Shown here: piece after piece, positions 1 through 8,110 of the stretch
Numbering within the stretch: the stretch's first letter is position 1
How the letters are laid out: each line of letters starts with the position of its first letter
Assembly: GCA_903862645.1 (NCBI GenBank)
Contig: CAIOZF010000045.1
Span: forward strand, 1 to 34,704
DNA length: 34,704 nucleotides
Source of the DNA: an uncultured Gammaproteobacteria bacterium
GTDB lineage: Bacteria > Pseudomonadota > Gammaproteobacteria > Pseudomonadales > Pseudohongiellaceae
Reading direction: 5' to 3'
Translations under genes and position numbers: made by a program
Notes under the pieces: model-generated
What the model was told of the DNA's origin: nothing
The model's database searches: none
Seen by the model: the letters and a program-made list of their open reading frames with translations, nothing else

Positions 1-10
1 AAAATTCATG

Positions 11-41
11 TTGAGATCCTTAATTGGGGGGTTTCTATAAA
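11..41 (+). promoter_or_regulatory. Possible sigma-70 promoter upstream of the LRR lipoprotein gene
   Basis: TTGAGA at 11-16 and TATAAA at 36-41 resemble -35 and -10 boxes, separated by a long 19-bp spacer. It is the only promoter-like signal before the lipoprotein gene. The leader from about 48 to 264 holds no ORF with recognisable coding character, so I see nothing else there. The distance to the start codon is large, which weakens the assignment. Confidence 0.25.
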
Positions 42-264
42 GTGATATACCGATTTTGATTGAAGGCGAACGGGACGTGCCAACATCGGGCAGCAAATAC
101 TAACCGTAGTCGTCACCAATTTCCACCGGCTCTCCTGGAAGCAGCTATTCTTCTGGTTCGGCGACGAAGACTGTCACGACTGCACACCTTCGGTTATGCT
201 GACCGTCTGACACGACTGGCGGCCCCGCAATGTCGCGAGCCCAGGCCTCCATCACCAGCACAGG

Positions 265-807
265 ATGAGCATTCACGTGAATCGTACTACCGCGCTATCG
301 ATGCGCCCCACGTCAGCATTTGTCCTGGCAGTCATTGCCCTGCTCTGCAGCGGCTGCTCACAACGCTTCGCGGTCACACTGAACAATCAGACACTCTATG
401 ACCCACGCCCCAGTGCCGGCACTCAGCAATTTGCAGATCCTGGCTTGCAGGGCTGTGTCAATTTCGCGCTGCAGCAACCGAATATGACGCTGGAAACACT
501 GAAGGTCCTGGCCTGCCCGGGCTGGGAAATCGAAGTTCTGGATGGCATAGCAACGCTAACGGATTTGCAGTTCCTGGATTTAAGCGACAACCGGATAAGC
601 AGTCTGGCGCCACTGCAGCCACTGCGTAATCTCAGCTCCATCAGCATCCTCAACAATCGCGTCACCGACATCGCCCCCCTGCTGTCGATGCTGACAATGA
701 CCTCCGCCACGCTGTCTGGCAATAACAACATTCAGTGCAGCCAACTTGAGGCACTGGGCGCCAAGCTCGGTCAGAATCTGCGTCGACCTGCAGAGTGCCG
801 TAACTGA
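265..807 (+). CDS. Small leucine-rich-repeat lipoprotein
   Basis: A hydrophobic leader ends in a Ser-Gly-Cys lipobox-like site, suggesting a lipoprotein; Cys rather than Leu at position -3 is atypical. The ATG at 301 would place the acylated Cys at residue 19, a more typical signal length than from the ATG at 265, so the true start may be 301. The mature part contains two or three leucine-rich repeats of the bacterial LxxLxxLxLxxNxI kind, roughly residues 90-140 (LQFLDLSDNRIS, then SSISILNNRVTDIAPL), followed by a Cys-containing cap. Function is unknown; LRR lipoproteins usually mediate protein-protein contacts at the envelope. It converges on miaE, with the stop codon inside a 15-bp tandem repeat. 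Confidence 0.7.
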   Translation: MSIHVNRTTALSMRPTSAFVLAVIALLCSGCSQRFAVTLNNQTLYDPRPSAGTQQFADPGLQGCVNFALQQPNMTLETLKVLACPGWEIEVLDGIATLTDLQFLDLSDNRISSLAPLQPLRNLSSISILNNRVTDIAPLLSMLTMTSATLSGNNNIQCSQLEALGAKLGQNLRRPAECRN

Positions 808-851
808 GAGTGCCGTAACTGAGAGTGCCGTGACTGAGATTGCTATGACTG
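792..851. repeat. Four tandem 15-bp units
   Basis: Units at 792-806 and 807-821 are identical (AGAGTGCCGTAACTG). The unit at 822-836 differs by one base and the one at 837-851 is more diverged. The array begins inside the last codons of the lipoprotein gene, supplies its stop codon, and fills most of the convergent gap to miaE. The unit is a multiple of three, so slippage could lengthen the array but would keep the stop at the first unit boundary. Confidence 0.85.
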
Positions 852-864
852 GGATCGCAGCACA

Positions 865-1500
865 TTACGCCCGCTGCACAGACTCTGCGGGGCTGACAGC
901 GGCCAAATTCGGCACGCCGCTGTGAAAGCGGAACTCGCTGTCCGGCGAGCTGATCAGCCCATGCTCAACCGCGCGCAAGCGTTCGATCTGCGGCGTGATG
1001 TCTTCGTCGGCATAGAGCCTGGCGAGGAAGAGATAATCCTGATAGTGCCGCGACTCAGACTTCAGCAGGCCGCGGTAGAATCTGGCCAGCGGTGCATCCA
1101 GCAAGGGGGCCAGGCGGGCGAAACGCTCGCACGAACGCGCTTCCACGAAAGCACCAATGATCAGAGTGTCGGTGAGTACATGGCACCGATCATGGCGAAT
1201 GTGGCTGCGAAGCCCCCCGGCGTAGCGTGACGCGCTCAGGTAGGCATACTCGATCTGACGCTGCTCCAGCAGCTTGACGACCTGCTCGAAATGCAGCAAC
1301 TCCTCTCTGGCCAGTTGCGCCATCTTCTGCAACAACTCGGTGCGGTCCGAATAGCGATACAGCAGATTCATCGCCGTGGCAGCCGCTTTCTTCTCGCAGT
1401 TGGCATGATCGATGAGCAGCACGGACTGCTGGCGCAGGGCTTCTTCGAGCCAGGCATCAGGTGTGGGACAGGGAAGGAATTCGAGAATTTCACTCAGCAT
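865..1500 (-). CDS. miaE: tRNA 2-methylthio-N6-isopentenyladenosine-37 hydroxylase MiaE
   Basis: MiaE is a non-haem di-iron monooxygenase that hydroxylates the isopentenyl group of ms2i6A37 in tRNAs reading UNN codons. The 211-residue protein is an all-helical ferritin-like fold with the expected metal ligands: Glu36, Glu67 and His70 (EELLH), Glu120, and Glu149 with His152 (ESRHY). The start ATG at 1500 gives the family length; the reading frame extends upstream, but that sequence overlaps the 3' end of rmuC and is not family-like. It lies 73 bp downstream of rmuC on the same strand. Confidence 0.88.
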   Translation of the reverse strand: MLSEILEFLPCPTPDAWLEEALRQQSVLLIDHANCEKKAAATAMNLLYRYSDRTELLQKMAQLAREELLHFEQVVKLLEQRQIEYAYLSASRYAGGLRSHIRHDRCHVLTDTLIIGAFVEARSCERFARLAPLLDAPLARFYRGLLKSESRHYQDYLFLARLYADEDITPQIERLRAVEHGLISSPDSEFRFHSGVPNLAAVSPAESVQRA

Positions 1501-1573
1501 GATGGCTACGGTTCTACGATCAGGGGGTCTGAAAACAGGTGGTCGGGACAATACAAGGTCTGGATGGCCATGA

Positions 1574-2929
1574 TCAACTGTTCTGATCTTCCAGCCGATC
1601 GAGCTCTTCAGCACCGGCCTGAACCAGCACCTGCTCTGTGTGTTTCTTGCTCGTGCGCGCACCCAACTGCTTTAACTTCTCGATACGGGTAATCAGGTTG
1701 CCCTTGCCCGATACCAGTTTGTTGTGAACCTTTTCGTAGCTCTTCTGGGTTGCCTCGATACGACCACCAACGTCTTCAAGGTCAGATACGAAGGCCACGA
1801 ATTTGTCGTAAAGCGCACCGGCAGCGCTTGCGATCTCGATGGCATTCTGGCTCTGCTGCTCATAGCGCCAGATGTTCTGGATGGTGCGCAGGGTAGCAAG
1901 CAGGGTCGAGGGTCCGACAAGGATGATGTTTTTCTCAAAAGCGTCCGTGAACAGCCCGCCATCCTGCTGCACCGCGACAGAAAATGCGGCCTCCACGGGC
2001 ATGAACAACAGCACGAAATCCAGCGAGTTGAGTGTCATCAGATTCTGATAGTCCTTGCTGCTCAGCGCCTTTACGTGGGAGCGCACGGACTGCACATGCT
2101 GGAGCAAGAACTCGGCGCGCCGCTCTTGATCGCTTTCAGAACAGAAACTCTCGTAAGCCTTCAGAGACACCTTGGCATCAATGATGACGTGCTTTTTTTC
2201 AGGCATGTGCACGATGACATCCGGCTGCGAACGCGAACCGTCTTCGGCGCGCAAGCTCACTTGCGTCTCGTATTCTCGGCCCTTCACCAGCCCGGATTTC
2301 TCGAGAATTGATTCGAGTATCACTTCGCCCCAGGTACCCTGGGTTTTGTTTTCGCCCTTGAGGGCATTGGTCAGGTTGACCGCGTCCTCGCTGATACGGG
2401 TGTTGAGTTCCTTCAGGCTACGGATCTCTTTTTCCAGAGAGAAACGCTCCTTGGACTCGCGGTCGTAGGTGTCTTCCACCTTCTTCTCAAAATGCTGAAT
2501 CTTCTCGTTCAGAGGCTTGAGAATCTCGCTGATGCTCTCGCGGTTGCTGGCGGTGAACCTGCGACTCTTGTCTTCCAGAATTTCATTGGCGATGGACTTG
2601 AATTCCAGGGACATCTGCTCGCGGGCCTGCTGCAGCAGCTCAAGCTTCTCCGCGGACTGCTTGCGCTCCTGTTCGAGAGTAGTTTGCAGGTGGGCGATCT
2701 GTTCACGGTACCGGGTGGTAGATTCGGAGAGCGTCTGAACTTCCTCCCGCAGCACGATAATACGTTGTGCTTGAGCGTCAATTTCCACTTGGCGCGACTG
2801 CAGCCGTTCTTCCTGTACGGCTACCTTCCCGGACAGGTCAAGAGGCCTGCGGACGTAAAGAGTGACGCTGAGAGCTGCCAGCAACACGACCAGCACTGCA
2901 GGCATAATCAGCTCTGGTGTCAGTGGCAT
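1574..2929 (-). CDS. rmuC: DNA recombination protein RmuC
   Basis: RmuC-family protein of 451 residues. It has a single N-terminal membrane segment (about residues 8-27), a long charged coiled coil rich in Glu, Gln and Arg (about 35-160), and the conserved RmuC domain (about 175-410) containing the GTWGE, DVIVHMPEKK and VIIDAKVSL motifs. Family members limit inversions and rearrangements at short inverted repeats in E. coli; the core has a predicted PD-(D/E)xK nuclease-like fold. The biochemical activity is not firmly settled. The length is typical. It is followed by miaE and preceded by bamC, all on the minus strand. Confidence 0.93.
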   Translation of the reverse strand: MPLTPELIMPAVLVVLLAALSVTLYVRRPLDLSGKVAVQEERLQSRQVEIDAQAQRIIVLREEVQTLSESTTRYREQIAHLQTTLEQERKQSAEKLELLQQAREQMSLEFKSIANEILEDKSRRFTASNRESISEILKPLNEKIQHFEKKVEDTYDRESKERFSLEKEIRSLKELNTRISEDAVNLTNALKGENKTQGTWGEVILESILEKSGLVKGREYETQVSLRAEDGSRSQPDVIVHMPEKKHVIIDAKVSLKAYESFCSESDQERRAEFLLQHVQSVRSHVKALSSKDYQNLMTLNSLDFVLLFMPVEAAFSVAVQQDGGLFTDAFEKNIILVGPSTLLATLRTIQNIWRYEQQSQNAIEIASAAGALYDKFVAFVSDLEDVGGRIEATQKSYEKVHNKLVSGKGNLITRIEKLKQLGARTSKKHTEQVLVQAGAEELDRLEDQNS

Positions 2930-2987
2930 GACAGACGGGCTCCAGCGTCAGACACGCGGCATCGCCCTTACGGCGCGCCAGCGTGGT

Positions 2988-4034
2988 TTAGATGAGGTTG
3001 TTATTGAGGGTACGGATGAGCTGATCACGCAACTCACCAGCTCCCACCTCACCAGCGGTCTGCTCGCCGATGACGGTGACCACACCTTCGGTAGTGATCA
3101 GGCGAATGGTGAATTCCGGTGTCACACCGTCGTCGTTGTCACCACCCCCAAACAAGCGACCGAAGAATCCAGGCTCATCTTCCTCGCTTATTCCCGTGTA
3201 GGTCACGGAATAATAGGCCTGGTCCCGATCACTGCTGGTAATTTCGATTTCGGCATTATTCAGTGCCTGCCCTACCTGGGACCAGGCACGATCGAAGTCG
3301 ATGCGCATCAGGAGGGTCTCACCGTCATTGGTGCGGACAATGCTCGCCTTGCTCTCCGCCTCGATACTGCCGGCCAGCAGGGAGACTGACGAGGCACGAT
3401 AGAGGTCTGTGCGGTCCGCCAGATACACCGAGACGCTGTCAAGCATGGCGTGCTCCAGTTCAAGACTGGCGGAATTCGTCGGCCAGCTGATGGGGGCGGC
3501 GGGATCGGCGACGTAAGACTCGCCAACCTGCACTACATAGACCTCGGAGTTACCTGCATGCAGCGCCGGTTCGATACGAACCTGATACTTACTGCGACTG
3601 CCTGCTTCGCCCTGCCATGCGGTTTCCATGGTCAGACCAACCGGATCCTCGGCGGCCAGCTCAATCCCTGCCGTCGCCCAGTAGTCGCGCAGACGTGGCC
3701 ACACCTGAGCAGGCTCGGCACCAATCACAATCCAGCGTCTGTCGCCAAAGCGCTGTACCACGACCCCTTCGCGAATATTGGTGTCCAAGGGACGGGGAGC
3801 CGGCGCCTGCAGGAATGTCGGTTTGTCTTCCGGTAAAGCGGGGGGTACGACGTAGAGCTCGTCAAGAGTAAAGCTGTCCAGCTCCGCAGACACCACCATC
3901 GGTGCAATGGTCGGCGACACCAGATAATCGCCCTGACGATCACGGAACATACCGTTGTCACCCGTCAGGTAGGAGCACCCTGCCAATGCAGGCAGCAGCA
4001 CCACTCCCAGATAAATCGTTCTAATGACCTGCAT
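2988..4034 (-). CDS. bamC: Outer membrane assembly lipoprotein BamC
   Basis: BamC is a lipoprotein accessory subunit of the BAM complex, which folds beta-barrel proteins into the outer membrane. The signal peptide ends in LAGC, placing the lipidated Cys at residue 20, followed by an extended N-terminal stretch and two helix-grip domains (about residues 95-210 and 225-345). The 348-residue length fits. It sits 98 bp downstream of dapA, the classical dapA-bamC (nlpB/dapX) arrangement, and the two are probably cotranscribed. purC, which often follows, is not here; rmuC is next instead. Confidence 0.9.
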   Translation of the reverse strand: MQVIRTIYLGVVLLPALAGCSYLTGDNGMFRDRQGDYLVSPTIAPMVVSAELDSFTLDELYVVPPALPEDKPTFLQAPAPRPLDTNIREGVVVQRFGDRRWIVIGAEPAQVWPRLRDYWATAGIELAAEDPVGLTMETAWQGEAGSRSKYQVRIEPALHAGNSEVYVVQVGESYVADPAAPISWPTNSASLELEHAMLDSVSVYLADRTDLYRASSVSLLAGSIEAESKASIVRTNDGETLLMRIDFDRAWSQVGQALNNAEIEITSSDRDQAYYSVTYTGISEEDEPGFFGRLFGGGDNDDGVTPEFTIRLITTEGVVTVIGEQTAGEVGAGELRDQLIRTLNNNLI

Positions 4035-4132
4035 CTTGCCTCTCTAACATGGCTATTCGTATGTTTAGTGGACGAGACATGGCGCTGCCATCTCCCTGTT
4101 TGATCGCCTGTTGCGATCCTTCAATCTGCGCT

Positions 4133-5011
4133 TCAAACGGCAAGACCGGCCTTGCGCATTGCATCAAGCAGTGTGCCATGGAATCCGGGACTAAGCTGAA
4201 CCAGCGGCAAACGCAGGCCGGACTGGATCAGCCCCAATCTGGCCATGGCCCACTTCACGGGCACGGGATTGCCTTCAACGAACAATTTGTTATGCAGTAA
4301 CGCCAGCGGTGCATTGATGGCTGCCGCTCCCACCGCATCGCTCTGCAAGGCCAACTTGCATAAATCATGCATCTGCTGTGGCAAAAGGTTCGCGGTGACG
4401 GAAATGTTGCCCCTGCCACCCGCCAGCATCAATTCCATCGCTGTAGCGTCGTCGCCACCATAGATGCTTATCCGGTCGGCACAGGTACTCAGCAGTTCCC
4501 GGCAGCGATCCATATTTCCGCTGGCCTCCTTGATCCCGACGATGTTCGGAATATCGGCCAGACGGGACACAGTCTCCGGCAAAAGATCAGCCCCTGTGCG
4601 CGACGGAACATTGTAAAGAATCTGAGGAATATCAACAGATCCAGCAACAATCTTAAAGTGCTGATAGAGCCCTTCTTGGCTTGGTTTATTGTAATATGGC
4701 ACGACCAGCAGGCAGGCGTCGGCACCATATTCGCGTGCCGCGCGGGTAAAGAAAATCGCCTCTCTTGTCGAATTTGAACCAGTACCTGCAATGACAGGGA
4801 CACGTTTGGCTACTTTCTCGACGCAATGGCGCACCAGTGCACAATGCTCCTGTTCTGACAGCGTCGGAGATTCACCGGTAGTGCCAACGACCACGATGGC
4901 GTCTGTATGACTGGCAATGTGCCATTCGATCAACCTGTCGAAGGCCGGATAGTCGATTTCACCGCTCGCAAGCATCGGCGTGACTATGGCAACGATACTG
5001 CCCTCAATCAT
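4133..5011 (-). CDS. dapA: 4-hydroxy-tetrahydrodipicolinate synthase DapA
   Basis: DapA condenses pyruvate with L-aspartate semialdehyde, the first committed step of the lysine and diaminopimelate pathway. The 292-residue protein shows the class I aldolase TIM barrel. It has the Thr44-Thr45 pair in GTTGES, Tyr133 in the ILYNVPSRTG block and the Schiff-base Lys161 in VGIKEASG, all at the numbering known for the E. coli enzyme. The start ATG at 5011 directly gives the canonical MIEGSIVAIVTPM beginning. It is followed by bamC. The gcvR and bcp genes that precede dapA in Pseudomonas are absent; perM is the upstream neighbour. Confidence 0.97.
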   Translation of the reverse strand: MIEGSIVAIVTPMLASGEIDYPAFDRLIEWHIASHTDAIVVVGTTGESPTLSEQEHCALVRHCVEKVAKRVPVIAGTGSNSTREAIFFTRAAREYGADACLLVVPYYNKPSQEGLYQHFKIVAGSVDIPQILYNVPSRTGADLLPETVSRLADIPNIVGIKEASGNMDRCRELLSTCADRISIYGGDDATAMELMLAGGRGNISVTANLLPQQMHDLCKLALQSDAVGAAAINAPLALLHNKLFVEGNPVPVKWAMARLGLIQSGLRLPLVQLSPGFHGTLLDAMRKAGLAV

Positions 5012-5117
5012 TGCAAAACCTCAGTTCTTAGAGTTAAAAAAGCTGCGCGGCGACTTTACCACAGACCCGCCTGCAACCACAAAATCCGCCCGCTCCCGCT
5101 CCACAATCCCCGAAGGC

Positions 5118-6197
5118 TCACCTGTGGTGCAGGTCATGCAGGGGTTTCCGCGTTGTATCCGGCCAGGCGTTGATAATTGCCTTGATTAAGGTTGCGAGAG
5201 GGATGGCGAAAAACACTCCGGCAAGCCCCCAGATGCCCCCAAATACAAGAACGGCACAAATGATGGCGACAGGATGGAGGTTCACCGTTTCGGAGAAAAT
5301 GACAGGCACCATAACATTGGCGTCCAGCAGATGAATGACTCCGAACGCAATCAGAACCGTATAGAACTCGCCGCCAATCCCCCACTGCACGTAAGCCACC
5401 AACACGACGGGGATCGCCACTACTGCGACACCTATTACAGGGACGATCACCGACAGTCCTATTAAGACAGAAAGCAACAATGCGTAGTTCATGCCAAGAA
5501 TCATAAATGTGACGTAGCTGACTATGCCAACAACAGTTATTTGTAAAACTTTGCCGCGAATATAGTTAGCCATCTGCAAATCCATCTCCTGCCACACCTG
5601 CTCCATCAGGGGGCGGTTATGGGGGAGCAGATTACCCACCCAGTGGACAAGAATCTTCTTGTCCTTGAGCATAAAGAACACCAGAACCGGTACCAGCACT
5701 AGAAACACCAGCCAATCAAAGATCCTCGGAATGTTCGCTATTGAGTAAGAAACGACAATCTGCCCCAGCATGGTCAGCTCACCACGCAGTGTAGTGATAA
5801 TGTCATCAACCTGTTGCTGTGAAATCACGCCAGGATAGGCATCCGGCATATGTCGCAGGAGTTCCTGACCCTCAGAGATCAGGCGCGGCAGCTCGTTGAT
5901 GAGTCGCCCAAATTGATTCCACGCCTGCGGCAGCAACAGCAAAAGAACAGCCATGAAAGCACTGAGGAACAATGCAAAGACCACGCTGACGGCAACCAGG
6001 TAGGGGATGTCGTACCGCAACAGCGAATTGACCAGCCCTTGCAACAGATAAGCAGTCACCGCCGCTGCAAACAGTGGGGCGAGTATGGACCCCATAGTCA
6101 CCAGCACGAACAGGCCGGCCAACAATAGAAGGGTAAATATTACGGCTTCTTCGTCGTGAAAGTACCGATCGAAGAAGCTTCGCAGGAGTTTACGCAT
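5118..6197 (-). CDS. AI-2E family transporter (PerM-type membrane protein)
   Basis: A 359-residue polytopic membrane protein of the AI-2E/UPF0118 family, with about seven or eight hydrophobic segments. These include an N-terminal pair (residues 17-40 and about 60-85) and a cluster of long C-terminal segments. The conserved late motifs GIxxLLDANVMVP and the GGIWGLAGVFFAIPLATL block are present. Family members have been linked to autoinducer-2 export or to proton-driven antiport; the substrate here cannot be read from sequence. Its start is 9 bp after the tusA stop, implying translational coupling. The tusA-perM pair beside bepA matches the Pseudomonas order. Confidence 0.88.
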   Translation of the reverse strand: MRKLLRSFFDRYFHDEEAVIFTLLLLAGLFVLVTMGSILAPLFAAAVTAYLLQGLVNSLLRYDIPYLVAVSVVFALFLSAFMAVLLLLLPQAWNQFGRLINELPRLISEGQELLRHMPDAYPGVISQQQVDDIITTLRGELTMLGQIVVSYSIANIPRIFDWLVFLVLVPVLVFFMLKDKKILVHWVGNLLPHNRPLMEQVWQEMDLQMANYIRGKVLQITVVGIVSYVTFMILGMNYALLLSVLIGLSVIVPVIGVAVVAIPVVLVAYVQWGIGGEFYTVLIAFGVIHLLDANVMVPVIFSETVNLHPVAIICAVLVFGGIWGLAGVFFAIPLATLIKAIINAWPDTTRKPLHDLHHR

Positions 6198-6206
6198 GAC
6201 GAGTCT

Positions 6207-6440
6207 TCAGCCCTTTTTGATCCAGTAGCTGTAGGTGGCATTTTCTTTCGTGAAAGCCAGAATCTGGTGTCTGCTTTGTTGGACGAACACTTGAAAGTCC
6301 CGCTCAGAACCGGGATCGGTGGCCAGCACCATCAATATCTGTTGGGGCTGTAGTGAGTTCAGTGCGAGCTTCGCTTTAAGCAAAGGCAACGGACACATCA
6401 ATCCGCTTGCATCAAGTTCCAAGTCTGCATCGATTTTCAT
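6207..6440 (-). CDS. TusA/SirA family sulfur-carrier protein
   Basis: A 77-residue protein of the TusA fold with the diagnostic CPxP motif (Cys16 in LMCPLPLLKAK), whose Cys carries a persulfide. TusA proteins relay sulfur for tRNA 2-thiouridine and for molybdenum-cofactor enzymes. The orthologue I recall at this position in P. aeruginosa (PA1006, between bepA and perM) has been tied to molybdenum homeostasis, so this copy may not be the dedicated tRNA-thiolation TusA. It is the first gene of a tusA-perM unit, divergent from bepA. A 6-bp-arm inverted repeat lies just upstream. Confidence 0.88.
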   Translation of the reverse strand: MKIDADLELDASGLMCPLPLLKAKLALNSLQPQQILMVLATDPGSERDFQVFVQQSRHQILAFTKENATYSYWIKKG

Positions 6441-6456
6441 GTGGGCATTTTAACAA

Positions 6457-6473
6457 GCAATGCGAGTCATTGC
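6457..6473. promoter_or_regulatory. Inverted repeat upstream of tusA, possible operator
   Basis: GCAATG and CATTGC are perfect 6-bp arms around a 5-bp centre, 17-33 bp upstream of the tusA start, where a promoter would be expected. The size suits a dimeric regulator, but I cannot name one and short palindromes arise by chance. Confidence 0.2.
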
Positions 6474-6625
6474 CTAGGGAAGCGAAGAATAACTCTTGAG
6501 TTTCCGATATCTGCACCAATTTCAGAGAAGTACACCAGCAAGACGCCGAGGAATTATTTGTGCGAATGTCGGTCTTAGGGTTACAGTTGACGAAGCAGTT
6601 TCCCCCTGCAGCAGCACGGAATTTT

Positions 6626-8095
6626 ATGCGTAAGTACTCCCGTTTGATCGGCCTTGCAGTGCTCCTTCTGCTGCCACTTCCTGAAATGGGCAGCCAAGTG
6701 GCACTGGCTCAAGTCCAGCTGCCAACGCTGGGCGACAGAATTTCCGGACTGATATCTCTCGACGATGAATACGCTCTTGGCAAGGAGTTTCTGCGGACGG
6801 TGCGGCGCAGCAGCGAAACCATCTCTGATCCGCTGCTCAACGATTACCTCGTGACTGTGACACACAATCTGGCATTGCATAGTGAACTGGAAGATTACCG
6901 GTTGTCTTTCATTATCGTTGACAGCCCGGAGCTCAACGCCTTTGCCGCCCCTGGCGGGATAATAGGCGTTAACGGCGGCCTGTTTCTCAACGCCCATACT
7001 GAGGGTGAATTCGCCTCTGTCATGGCGCACGAACTGGCACATGTCAGCCAGCGCCATTTCGCACGGAGTGTTGAAGATGCGCAGCGTCGCCGGATACCCG
7101 AACTAGCTACCTTGCTCGCCAGTATCGTGATCATGGGGACCTCGAGTCCTGATACCGGACAGGCTGCCATCATGGCAGCCCAAGGACGTTCAATAGAAAA
7201 TCAGCTGCGCTTTTCGCGAAATAACGAGGCCGAGGCCGACCGCTTGGGTATCAGGACTCTCTATGACGCCGGCTACGATCCCAATGAAATGCCTGCCATG
7301 TTTGAGCGCCTGATGGGATTGAATCGTTTTGGTTCACGCCCTCCGGAGTTTCTGCTTTCACATCCGGTTACCGAATCCCGGGTCGCCGATACCCGAGGAA
7401 GAGCAACCCGCTACCCTGCCCGACCTGCGGATCCAAAACTGGAATACCAACTGATGCGGGCGCGGATTCAGGTTCACTATGAGGCCAACCCGGAGAATTC
7501 TGTCACACTATTTCTGACGGCGCTGGAGGCCAGCAAGAGCAGCACCGAGAGCGCCGCTGCGCGTTATGGTCTGGCATTGGCCTACATGGAAAACAACGAA
7601 TTCAACAAGGCACACGAAGCGCTGCTGCCCCTGCTGGAAAGCGAGCCCAATCGCATTGCCTACGTGGTCACCAAGGCGGAAATTTTCACACGCGGCAACG
7701 AACCAGGGCTCGCCAAGAGCTTTCTCGCTCGCCACTTGACTATCAACCCAGATAATCACCCAATAACGATGGCTTATGCCGATGCGCTGATTGCGGGTCG
7801 AGAACATGCCGAGGCGGTGCAGGTTTTGGAGGAGCACGCTTTACTGCGCTCGGAAGATCACGATCTATGGTATCTGATTGCAGAGACTCAGGGACTGGTA
7901 GGTGACGTCAGCAAGGTGCACCAGGCACGCGCCGAATACTTCATTCTGGTGGGAGACTTCCGCAGCGCATCGGAGCAACTGACGTATGCTCTGCGCATCG
8001 AGTCAGAAAAACCCAATAACGCACCTTTGATTGCAAAACTTCGACAACGTTCTCAAGACATCGAAGCACTCAACAGAGATGCCAGAGACATGTAA
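6626..8095 (+). CDS. bepA: Periplasmic M48 metalloprotease and chaperone BepA
   Basis: BepA (YfgC) helps assemble outer-membrane beta-barrels such as LptD and degrades stalled forms. With the ATG at 6626 the protein starts with a signal peptide (residues 1 to about 28). It then has an M48 zinc protease domain with HELAH at 135-139, the third ligand Glu201 in NNEAEAD, and His246 in LLSHPVTESR. These positions equal E. coli BepA numbering, including the His246 known as an autoinhibitory switch. The C-terminal half is TPR-like (about 290-480). A 22-residue-longer reading from 6560 would bury the signal peptide, so I prefer 6626, which has GGA five bases upstream. It is divergent from tusA and convergent with nadA. 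Confidence 0.94.
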   Translation: MRKYSRLIGLAVLLLLPLPEMGSQVALAQVQLPTLGDRISGLISLDDEYALGKEFLRTVRRSSETISDPLLNDYLVTVTHNLALHSELEDYRLSFIIVDSPELNAFAAPGGIIGVNGGLFLNAHTEGEFASVMAHELAHVSQRHFARSVEDAQRRRIPELATLLASIVIMGTSSPDTGQAAIMAAQGRSIENQLRFSRNNEAEADRLGIRTLYDAGYDPNEMPAMFERLMGLNRFGSRPPEFLLSHPVTESRVADTRGRATRYPARPADPKLEYQLMRARIQVHYEANPENSVTLFLTALEASKSSTESAAARYGLALAYMENNEFNKAHEALLPLLESEPNRIAYVVTKAEIFTRGNEPGLAKSFLARHLTINPDNHPITMAYADALIAGREHAEAVQVLEEHALLRSEDHDLWYLIAETQGLVGDVSKVHQARAEYFILVGDFRSASEQLTYALRIESEKPNNAPLIAKLRQRSQDIEALNRDARDM

Positions 8096-8110
8096 CAGCG
8101 TCTCTTGGTC

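Noticed and set aside
60-401. 113-codon open frame starting with TTG before the lipoprotein gene
   Set aside because: Composition is not protein-like (Arg/His/Pro-rich), there is no ribosome site, and it overlaps the convincing lipoprotein in another frame.
792-851. CRISPR-like repeats
   Set aside because: The units are contiguous 15-bp tandem copies without spacers, and no cas gene is nearby.
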